Part shown: positions 1-4,933 of the stretch, in pieces
Position numbering within the stretch: position 1 is the first letter of the stretch
How the letters are laid out: the number at the start of each line of letters is the position of its first letter
Source: JAKVJE01 sp047722305
GTDB lineage: Bacteria > Actinomycetota > Actinomycetes > Actinomycetales > Microbacteriaceae
Direction of reading: 5' to 3'
Length of the DNA stretch: 5,237 nucleotides
Assembly (NCBI GenBank): GCA_047722305.1
Contig: JBDNYM010000070.1
Coordinates: 1 to 5,237 of the forward strand
Translations under genes and position numbers: made by a program
The notes under the pieces: generated by a model
Databases searched by the model: none
The model's input: the letters and a program-made list of their open reading frames with translations, nothing else
What the model was told of the DNA's origin: nothing

Positions 1-30
1 CCGGCCCGCGGGCCTAGGCCCCGGCGATAG

Positions 31-723
31 GCCCGGCGCCGGCGTCTGAGCGCGGGGGCCACGGGATGGCTGGTCGCGGTCGGGGTGATCGTGGCGCTGG
101 CGGTGGCGTCGGTCGGGTTGAGCTTCTCGCCGCTGCTCGCGGTGCGGACGGTCACCGTGACCGGGGTGTCGGACAAGGCCCAGCATCGCGAGGCGGTCGC
201 CGCGCTCGCCGCGCTGAGGGGACGGCCGCTGCCGACGGTGACGGCGGACACGGTGCGCGGGCGCTTGGACTCCTGCCGGTGGGTGGAGTCGTTCGCCATG
301 GCGGCGGTGCTGCCCGACGAGCTGTCGGTGCGGATCACCGCGCGCACCCCGGTGGGGTCGTTCGCGTCGGGGTCGGAGTACCTGCTGGTGGATGCGGCCG
401 GCGTGGCGATCTCGACGTCCAAGCAGGCCCCGGCCGGCTACCCGGTGCTGGCGACCTCGAACACGGACCCGAACGCTCCGGCGTTCGCCGCCGCGGCCTT
501 GGTCTCGCGGGCGCTGGACCCGCAGCTGCGCAGCTCGGTGGAGCGCATCGCCGCCACGTCGGCGGACGACGTCTCTCTGACGCTGGCCGGCGGGGTGAAC
601 GTGGTGTGGGGGAACGCGTCCCAGGCGGAGCAGAAGGCGAAGGTGCTGGGAGCGCTGCGGCAGGCGATGCCGACGGCGACGTCGATCGACGTGTCCTCGC
701 CGGAGGCGCCGGTCGTCAGCTGA
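31..723 (+). CDS. ftsQ: Cell division protein FtsQ, 5' end incomplete
   Basis: Bitopic membrane protein of the divisome; with FtsL and FtsB it forms the complex that controls septal wall synthesis by FtsW/FtsI. The frame reads a basic stretch (ARRRR, 31-45), one membrane helix (about 67-135, ending SPLLAV), then the POTRA start VRTVTVTGV, the ERTPV-like segment ITARTPVGSF and LLVDAAGVAI, and finishes with a normal FtsQ C-terminus before TGA at 721. The only usual start codon in the open stretch is GTG at 85, but that start would cut into the membrane helix and drop the cytoplasmic tail, so I do not believe it. An in-frame TAG at 28-30 separates the basic stretch from further Arg-rich codons at 1-27; I take this as a base error near a contig end. 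Coordinate 31 is simply the first codon after that stop. Family identity is secure from the POTRA region and the position before ftsZ; the true start is not visible. Confidence 0.87.
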   Translation, partial: ARRRRLSAGATGWLVAVGVIVALAVASVGLSFSPLLAVRTVTVTGVSDKAQHREAVAALAALRGRPLPTVTADTVRGRLDSCRWVESFAMAAVLPDELSVRITARTPVGSFASGSEYLLVDAAGVAISTSKQAPAGYPVLATSNTDPNAPAFAAAALVSRALDPQLRSSVERIAATSADDVSLTLAGGVNVVWGNASQAEQKAKVLGALRQAMPTATSIDVSSPEAPVVS

Positions 724-729
724 GGCCGG

Positions 730-740
730 GTGTCCGACAC
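730..740. promoter_or_regulatory. GTGTC-C-GACAC inverted repeat, candidate WhiA-type operator
   Basis: Seven bases after the ftsQ stop lies a perfect 5-bp inverted repeat with one central base. Each arm is the pentamer GACAC, the motif known for the sporulation and division regulator WhiA in Streptomyces, which together with WhiB controls ftsZ there. The site lies 40 bases upstream of the -35 box proposed for ftsZ. Single GACAC copies also occur inside several coding regions here, so the pentamer alone is weak; I noticed the paired form only here. Function is inference. Confidence 0.35.
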
Positions 741-780
741 GCCGGAGCGCCTGGGGCGTCGTCGAGGCTGGGGCCGTACC

Positions 781-810
781 TTGGATTCGCAAAGCAGTAC
801 GCAGTATAAG
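781..810 (+). promoter_or_regulatory. Putative ftsZ promoter (TTGGAT-18-TATAAG)
   Basis: A -35-like TTGGAT (781-786) and a -10-like TATAAG (805-810) are separated by 18 bases, close to the housekeeping sigma consensus. They lie in a distinctly A+T-richer patch of a very G+C-rich window, just upstream of the ftsZ GTG at 853. A start site near 817 would give a leader of about 36 bases. Promoters between ftsQ and ftsZ are usual in actinobacteria, where extra ftsZ transcription is needed beyond read-through from upstream. Sequence match only; no experimental support. Confidence 0.6.
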
Positions 811-821
811 TTTAACTCTTT

Positions 822-844
822 GGTTGACCTTTAAGGTTGAAAGG
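822..844 (+). promoter_or_regulatory. ftsZ leader: repeated GGTTGA, small palindrome and ribosome binding site
   Basis: The hexamer GGTTGA occurs at 822-827 and again 13 bases later at 835-840. Between and across them lies the palindrome ACCTT-T-AAGGT (827-837). GAAAGG (839-844) is the likely Shine-Dalgarno site, eight bases before the GTG at 853, and supports that start. The second GGTTGA overlaps this site, so a protein or RNA structure using the repeat could affect ftsZ translation. That last point is inference. Confidence 0.4.
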
Positions 845-852
845 CTGGCGCC

Positions 853-2145
853 GTGTCCTATCAGAACTACCTGGCCGTCATCAAGGTCGTCGGCATCGGC
901 GGCGGCGGGGTCAACGCCGTGAACCGCATGATCGAGCGTGGGCTCAAGGGCGTCGAGTTCATCGCCATCAACACCGACGCCCAGGCGCTGCTGATGAGCG
1001 ACGCCGACGTCAAACTCGATGTCGGCCGCGAGTCGACCCGCGGCCTCGGCGCCCGCCCCGCCCCCGCGGGGGGGGGGGAAGCGGCGGGGGAGCACCCCCC
1101 CGCGCTCGCGGGGCCCNNNNNNNNNNCCCCCGCCCGCCTGGCGGGGTCCCGGCCGCCCTCGTATCTAAAATTCGCGGCGCCCGGCTCGGCCACCGCCGGC
1201 GGCGCCGCGGGCCCCGACCCCGAGGTGGGGCGCAAAGCGGCGGAAGAGCACGCCGACGAGATCGAGGAGACCCTGCAGGGCGCCGACATGGTGTTCGTCA
1301 CCGCCGGCGAGGGCGGCGGCACCGGCACCGGCGGTGCGCCCATCGTCGCCAAAATCGCCAAGTCGATCGGGGCCCTGACCATCGGCGTGGTCACCAAGCC
1401 GTTCTCGTTCGAGGGCAAGCGGCGGATGACGCAGGCCGAGCAAGGCATCCAGCGCCTGCGCGAAGAGGTCGACACGCTCATCACCGTGCCGAACGACCGG
1501 CTGCTCGAGATCTCCGACCGGGGGATCTCCATGCTCGACGCGTTCGCCACCGCCGACCAGGTGCTGCTCGCCGGCGTGCAGGGCATCACCGACCTCATCA
1601 CCACGCCGGGCCTCATCAACCTCGACTTCGCGGATGTGAAGTCCGTCATGCAAGGCGCCGGCACCGCGCTCATGGGCATCGGCTCGGCCCGGGGTGCGGA
1701 CCGGGCGATCAAAGCCGCCGAGCTGGCGGTGTCGTCGCCGCTGCTGGAGGCCAACATCGACGGCGCCCACGGCGTCCTGCTGTCCATCCAGGGCGGTTCG
1801 GACCTCGGCATCTTCGAGATCAACGATGCCGCGCAGCTGGTGCAGGAGGCCGTCCACTCGGAGGCCAACATCATCTTCGGCGCCGTCATCGACGATGCCC
1901 TGGGCGACGAGGTGCGCGTGACGGTCATCGCGGCGGGCTTCGACGAGGACGACGAGGCTGCGGCCGCCGCCGACCAGCCGCAATTCGTCGCCAAGACGGC
2001 CCCGGCCGCCACGGAAGAGACCCCGGCCCCCTCGGAATCCTCCGCCCCGGCCGCCGACGTCCCCAGCGACCCCTACGGCTCGAAGGCCACGTCCCTGGAG
2101 GAGATCGACGGGCAGGATCTCGACATCCCGGACTTCCTGAAATGA
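853..2145 (+). CDS. ftsZ: Cell division GTPase FtsZ, interrupted by an assembly gap
   Basis: Tubulin-like GTPase that polymerises at midcell and recruits the divisome. In the literal translation, T1 GIGGGGVN is at residues 14-21, NTDAQAL at 40-46, the signature GGGTGTGG at 154-161, and the catalytic T7 loop NLDFAD at 256-261 (N256, D258, D261). A disordered acidic Ala/Pro linker leads to the C-terminal peptide DIPDFLK (424-430), the docking site for SepF. The GTG start fits the family beginning NYLAVIKVV and has GAAAGG upstream. The frame is 430 codons, but residues 68 to about 119 are foreign: the T3 loop should run GLGA-xx-DPEVG, and here about 52 extra codons plus ten Ns sit between GLGA (64-67) and DPEVG (122-126). 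Removing them leaves about 378 residues, the usual actinobacterial length. The frame stays open across the Ns by chance or scaffolding. I consider the cell's gene intact and this copy misassembled. The last bases overlap yggS (ATGA). Confidence 0.97.
   Translation: MSYQNYLAVIKVVGIGGGGVNAVNRMIERGLKGVEFIAINTDAQALLMSDADVKLDVGRESTRGLGARPAPAGGGEAAGEHPPALAGPXXXXPARLAGSRPPSYLKFAAPGSATAGGAAGPDPEVGRKAAEEHADEIEETLQGADMVFVTAGEGGGTGTGGAPIVAKIAKSIGALTIGVVTKPFSFEGKRRMTQAEQGIQRLREEVDTLITVPNDRLLEISDRGISMLDAFATADQVLLAGVQGITDLITTPGLINLDFADVKSVMQGAGTALMGIGSARGADRAIKAAELAVSSPLLEANIDGAHGVLLSIQGGSDLGIFEINDAAQLVQEAVHSEANIIFGAVIDDALGDEVRVTVIAAGFDEDDEAAAAADQPQFVAKTAPAATEETPAPSESSAPAADVPSDPYGSKATSLEEIDGQDLDIPDFLK
1054..1209. 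other. Assembly gap (10 N) with unreliable flanks inside ftsZ
   Basis: Ten Ns stand at 1117-1126. The left flank (1054-1116) holds an 11-G run (1068-1078) and a 7-C run (1095-1101). The right flank (1127 to about 1209) begins with five Cs and includes an odd A+T patch near 1161-1172. Neither side encodes anything FtsZ-like, and recognisable FtsZ resumes with DPEVG at 1216. Homopolymers, lack of homology and position at an N gap all suggest low-quality contig ends joined by scaffolding. The edges are approximate to a few codons. Confidence 0.9.
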
Positions 2146-2855
2146 CCCCGTCGGCGCCCGGGCTCGACGACCACCGCCCGGAGGCGGCGGTCGAGCGCCT
2201 GTACGCCTTCGAGGACGAGCTCGGCGCCGAATGCGCGCGCCTCGGCCGGCCGCGCGCGGACGTCACGCTGATCGTGGTGACCAAGTACCAGCCCCTCGAG
2301 CTGATCCGGGCGCTGCGAGCGGCCGGACAGGTCGACTTCGGCGAGAACATCTACCAGCAGCTGCGCACCAAGGTCGCCGATCCCGAGCTGGCCGGCGCCC
2401 GCTGGCACTACATCGGGCAGCTGCAGCGCAACAAGGCCCGCCATGTGGGGCAGATCTCCGATCTCGTCCACTCGGTGGACCGGCCGGAGCTCGTCGACCG
2501 GCTCGCCAACCCCGAGCGAGAGCAGCCGCTCGGCTGCTTCGTGGAGATCAACCTCGCCGACGCCCCCCAGCGCGGGGGAGTGGAGCCGGACGGGCTGCTC
2601 CCGCTGGCCCGGCGGATCGCGGCCGCCCCCGGCCTCGACCTGCGCGGGGTGATGGGCGTGGCCCCGCTCGACGTCCCGGCGGGCGACGCCTTCGCCCGCC
2701 TCGCCGAGCACTCGGCCCAGCTGCGCGCCGAATTTCCGACGGCTGCGGCCATCTCGGCCGGCATGAGCGCCGACTGGCGGGACGCCCTGCGCCACGGCGC
2801 GACACACCTACGGATCGGCACGACAATCACCGGAAAGCGTCCCTCCACCGCCTAG
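2142..2855 (+). CDS. yggS: YggS/YlmE/PROSC family pyridoxal phosphate-binding protein
   Basis: Cytosolic fold-type III (alanine-racemase-like) PLP carrier with no known catalysis; the family buffers pyridoxal phosphate and affects amino acid metabolism. At 237 residues it has the usual length. K48 in VVTKYQP is the expected Schiff-base lysine. FGEN (66-69), WHYIGQLQRNKAR (88-100), VEINLAD (134-140), the SAGMSADW segment (205-212) and HLRIGTTITG (222-231) follow in the family order; the last two are the phosphate-binding side. The ATG overlaps the ftsZ stop as ATGA, with no clear Shine-Dalgarno site, which suggests translation coupled to ftsZ. In many actinobacteria a pgeF/yfiH (polyphenol oxidase-like) gene sits between ftsZ and this gene; it is absent here. 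Family assignment is firm; the exact physiological role in this cluster is not known from sequence. Confidence 0.95.
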   Translation: MTPSAPGLDDHRPEAAVERLYAFEDELGAECARLGRPRADVTLIVVTKYQPLELIRALRAAGQVDFGENIYQQLRTKVADPELAGARWHYIGQLQRNKARHVGQISDLVHSVDRPELVDRLANPEREQPLGCFVEINLADAPQRGGVEPDGLLPLARRIAAAPGLDLRGVMGVAPLDVPAGDAFARLAEHSAQLRAEFPTAAAISAGMSADWRDALRHGATHLRIGTTITGKRPSTA

Positions 2856-2877
2856 CCTGGATGCAGCAGCTGACGAT

Positions 2878-2883
2878 GGAGGA
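2878..2883 (+). promoter_or_regulatory. Strong ribosome binding site of sepF
   Basis: GGAGGA lies three bases before the ATG at 2887, the best Shine-Dalgarno match in the window though set rather close. It fixes the sepF start and suggests that sepF is translated independently of yggS, which ends at 2855. The preceding CTAGCCTGGATG includes a TAGCCT hexamer that fits a loose actinobacterial -10, but I see no matching -35. Confidence 0.6.
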
Positions 2884-2886
2884 ATC

Positions 2887-3342
2887 ATGGCGAACCCGTT
2901 GCGCAAAACGCTCGAATACCTCGGGCTGGTGGAGGAGGGCGAGGTCTCGGAGGAGCCGGCTCCCCGGCGGCAGCCCGCGGCCCCGGCGGCGAGCGCTCCG
3001 CGCACGAACGTGACCCCCATCCGTCGGGCGGCGGCACGTCCCGCGGCCGCCGGCGAACTCAGCGAGATCCTCACCGTGCACCCGAAGAAGTACTCCGATG
3101 TACAGGCGATCGCCGACAGCTTCCGCGAGAACATCCCCGTCATCATCAACCTGAGCCAGATGACGGAGCCGGATGCCCGGCGGCTGATCGACTTCGCGGC
3201 CGGCCTGGCCTCGGGTCTGCTGGGCAAGATCGAGCGGGTCACTCCGAAGGTGTTCCTGCTCTCCCCGGAGAACGTGCTCGTCTCGGGCGACCCCGCGGAG
3301 GCGCGGTCCAGCGAGGGCACGGGCTTCTTCGTCGAGAACTGA
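2887..3342 (+). CDS. sepF: Cell division protein SepF, membrane anchor of FtsZ
   Basis: Cytoplasmic peripheral membrane protein that ties FtsZ filaments to the membrane by binding the FtsZ C-terminal peptide; in actinobacteria, which lack FtsA and ZipA, it is the main anchor. At 151 residues it has the normal length. Residues 1-15 (MANPLRKTLEYLGLV) form the amphipathic membrane-targeting helix. Residues 20-56 are a Pro/Ala/Arg-rich flexible linker. The SepF core runs from about 58 to 136: ILTVHPKKYSDVQAIADSFR, VIINLSQM, the helix RRLIDFAAGLASGLLG with the glycines of the dimer interface, then KIERVTPKVFLLSP. The start is set by GGAGGA just upstream. yggT follows after 12 bases. The assignment is certain at family level; direct FtsZ binding is from family knowledge, supported here by the intact DIPDFLK end of FtsZ. 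Confidence 0.97.
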   Translation: MANPLRKTLEYLGLVEEGEVSEEPAPRRQPAAPAASAPRTNVTPIRRAAARPAAAGELSEILTVHPKKYSDVQAIADSFRENIPVIINLSQMTEPDARRLIDFAAGLASGLLGKIERVTPKVFLLSPENVLVSGDPAEARSSEGTGFFVEN

Positions 3343-3354
3343 CCCGGTCCGCCG

Positions 3355-3642
3355 GTGCGGATCGCCCTGGCGATCGTCCTCCTGATCGCCAATATCTACC
3401 TGCTCCTGCTCTGGGGCCGCTTCTTCCTCGACCTGTTTCGCGCGGTCGTGCGCGAGTGGCATCCCTCCGACCCGGTCGCGGTGCTGCTCGGCTTCGTGAT
3501 GACGGTGACGGACCCGCCGGTCCGGTTCTTCCGGCGGGTGGTGCCGCCGTTGCGGCTCGGTCCGCTGGCGCTCGATTTCGGGGTGTTCCTCGCCATCGCC
3601 GCGATGTCGCTCATTGTGACGATTCTGAGTGCCATAGGGTAA
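3355..3642 (+). CDS. yggT: YggT family small integral membrane protein
   Basis: A 95-residue protein with two predicted membrane helices: residues 2-22 (IALAIVLLIANIYLLLLWG) and about 71-93 (ALDFGVFLAIAAMSLIVTIL). The segment between contains the family pattern with VREWHP (32-37), VMTVTDPPVRFFRRVVPPLR and LGPLALDFG. The same order is seen in the mycobacterial homologue downstream of sepF. Molecular function is not established; roles in division, osmotic tolerance or membrane organisation have been proposed, and genomic linkage to sepF and divIVA is widespread. Start is GTG 12 bases after the sepF stop, with no convincing Shine-Dalgarno site, so coupling to sepF is likely. No other in-frame start would keep the first helix. 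Confidence 0.9.
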   Translation: MRIALAIVLLIANIYLLLLWGRFFLDLFRAVVREWHPSDPVAVLLGFVMTVTDPPVRFFRRVVPPLRLGPLALDFGVFLAIAAMSLIVTILSAIG

Positions 3643-3678
3643 GGTCGAGGTTGAATTCTTTGCGGCAGTATGCTGCCG
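3641..3678 (+). promoter_or_regulatory. yggT-divIVA intergenic: GGTTGAA motif and CGGCAG/CTGCCG inverted repeat
   Basis: The 61-base gap before divIVA holds AAGGT (3641-3645), AGGTTGAA (3648-3655, an 8-mer also found in the ftsZ leader at 834-841) and a perfect inverted repeat CGGCAG (3663-3668), TATG, CTGCCG (3673-3678). TATGCT at 3669-3674 fits a loose -10 (TANNNT) but has no -35 at normal spacing: TTGAAT at 3651 is only 12 bases away. Another loose -10, TAGGGT (3635-3640), overlaps the end of yggT. The repeat could be an operator or a short leader hairpin. It is too short, with no T-run, to be a good terminator. Confidence 0.35.
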
Positions 3679-3703
3679 TTCTGCGACGAGGAGACGAGTA
3701 GAG

Positions 3704-4357
3704 ATGGCCCTGACGCCTGACGATGTGCTGAACAAGCGGTTTCAGACCACGAAATTCCGTGACGGCTACGAACAGGATGAGGTCGACGACTACCTCGACG
3801 TGATCGTGGACACCCTGCGCGAAGACGCGAAGGAGAAGGAGCAGCTCCAGGAGCAGCTCAAGGAAGCCCAGCAGAAGCTGAGTGCCGCGGAGGCGAAGAT
3901 CCGCGAGCTGCAGAACGGGAAGTCGGACACCGCCGCGAAGCCGGCTCCTGCTCCGGCGCCCGCTGCGGCCGCTCCGGCTCCGGCGGCGGCGGCGAAGCCG
4001 GCAGAGAAGCCCGCTGAAGACTCCACCGACGAGGCCACCAGCCTGTTGGAGCTGGCCCGCAAGCTGCACGATGAGCACGTGCACGAAGGCGAGCAGAAGC
4101 GCGACGCCCTCATCGCCGAGGCGAACGTCACCTCCAGCCGAATCATCGCCGAGGCCGAGCAGCGCAAGACGAAGGTCCTGTCCGAGCTGGAGGCCCGTCG
4201 CAAGACCCTCCAGGACGACATCAACGACCTGGAGACCTTCGAGAAGGAGTACCGCGGCTCGCTGCACGCCTTCATCTCCCGCCAGCTGGGCGACCTCGAG
4301 CGCACCGGGTCCATCTCGCAGCAGGCGCAGGTGAACCTCGGCTCCGCTGCGAAATAG
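3704..4357 (+). CDS. divIVA: DivIVA/Wag31 polar growth and cell shape scaffold
   Basis: Coiled-coil protein that binds negatively curved membrane, marks poles and septa, and in actinobacteria directs polar cell wall synthesis. The N-terminal lipid-binding domain (1-32) begins MALTPDDVLNKRF and continues KFRDGYEQDEVDDYLD; F18-R19 correspond to the membrane-inserting Phe-Arg pair of Bacillus DivIVA. A first coiled coil spans about 33-70, a low-complexity Pro/Ala/Lys linker 76-105, and a second, longer coiled coil about 107-200, ending in a short Gln/Ser-rich tail. Length is 217 residues, within the range of short actinobacterial homologues. GAGGAG (3688-3693) lies ten bases before the ATG. Gene order sepF-yggT-divIVA-lspA is typical for the phylum. 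Ser/Thr kinase control is known for mycobacterial Wag31; whether it applies here cannot be seen. Confidence 0.96.
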   Translation: MALTPDDVLNKRFQTTKFRDGYEQDEVDDYLDVIVDTLREDAKEKEQLQEQLKEAQQKLSAAEAKIRELQNGKSDTAAKPAPAPAPAAAAPAPAAAAKPAEKPAEDSTDEATSLLELARKLHDEHVHEGEQKRDALIAEANVTSSRIIAEAEQRKTKVLSELEARRKTLQDDINDLETFEKEYRGSLHAFISRQLGDLERTGSISQQAQVNLGSAAK

Positions 4358-4366
4358 CCCCGCTCG

Positions 4367-4933
4367 GTGCAGGCGGATTCTCACCCCCCGGCATCGGGAC
4401 CGGTGCGTCGGCCCCGGCGTCTTTGGCTGATCGGGGCCGTCGCAGCCGTCGCGGTGGCGGTCGACCAGCTGCTGAAGTCCCTGGTCCTCCGCACGCTCGA
4501 GCCGGGGGTGCCGGTGCCGGTGGCGGGCGATCTCGTCCAGCTGAGCCTCCGGCTCAACCGGGGGGCGGCGTTCTCCATGGGCGAGTCGGCGACGTGGCTG
4601 TTCGCGCTGCTCGCCATCGCCGTGGCGGTGTTCGTCATCTGGTGGGGGACGGGCGTTGCCTCCCGCGGCTGGCGCTGCGCCGCCGGGCTCTTCCTGGGCG
4701 GGGTGCTCGGCAACCTCGCCGACCGGCTGTTTCGCGAGCCGGGCTTCCTGCATGGCGCGGTGGTCGACTACGTGCAGGTGAAGTACTTCGCCGTGTTCAA
4801 CTTCGCGGACGCGTGCATCACCGGCGCGGTGGTCGTCGCCGTGCTGCTGATGCTGACCGGGCGGGCGCCGTCCCCGGCCCCGCAGCCCGAGCCGGCCGAT
4901 CGCGCTGAGCCGACCGCAGGGGACCGGCGCTGA
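4367..4933 (+). CDS. lspA: Lipoprotein signal peptidase LspA (signal peptidase II)
   Basis: Integral membrane aspartyl protease that removes signal peptides from prolipoproteins after lipid attachment to the lipobox cysteine. Four hydrophobic segments are visible (about 19-40, 74-93, 103-118, 143-165). Family motifs: VDQLLK (32-37), LNRGAAFS (63-70), GNLADRLF (115-122), VVDY with D134, and FNFADACI with D148; the latter two aspartates are the expected catalytic pair. The C-terminal tail (166-188) is Pro/Ala/Glu-rich and variable, as in many actinobacteria. GTG at 4367 gives 188 residues but has no clear Shine-Dalgarno site; GTG at 4403 (176 residues, starting at MRRPRRLW) keeps the whole first helix and is an equally reasonable start. 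The gene follows divIVA after nine bases and overlaps rluD by one (TGATG). Confidence 0.96.
   Translation: MQADSHPPASGPVRRPRRLWLIGAVAAVAVAVDQLLKSLVLRTLEPGVPVPVAGDLVQLSLRLNRGAAFSMGESATWLFALLAIAVAVFVIWWGTGVASRGWRCAAGLFLGGVLGNLADRLFREPGFLHGAVVDYVQVKYFAVFNFADACITGAVVVAVLLMLTGRAPSPAPQPEPADRAEPTAGDRR

Noticed and set aside
66..809. 247-codon frame starting with ATG at 66 over ftsQ
   Set aside because: Out-of-frame Gly/Arg/Ala-rich reading of ftsQ with no recognisable domain; the frame-1 reading has clear POTRA and FtsQ features.
1054..1209. An intein, group I intron or mobile insertion in ftsZ
   Set aside because: Too short, no intein splice-junction residues, no inverted repeats with target duplication, and it surrounds an N gap with homopolymer runs.
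867..2012. Long open frame of 381 codons on the - strand opposite ftsZ
   Set aside because: It lies wholly antisense to recognisable FtsZ, reads through the N gap, and has Ser/Ala/Arg-rich text with no family features. High G+C makes such shadow frames common.
837..2141. ATG at 837 in frame with yggS, giving a 672-residue fusion-like frame over ftsZ
   Set aside because: The first 435 codons are an Arg/Gly-rich out-of-frame reading of ftsZ. YggS homology begins only at the ATG at 2142.
3611..4753. 380-codon open frame on the - strand opposite divIVA and lspA
   Set aside because: It spans two certain genes and their intergenic gap, and its Leu/Arg/Gly-rich product mirrors the DivIVA coiled-coil codons. 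No motif or ribosome binding site supports it.
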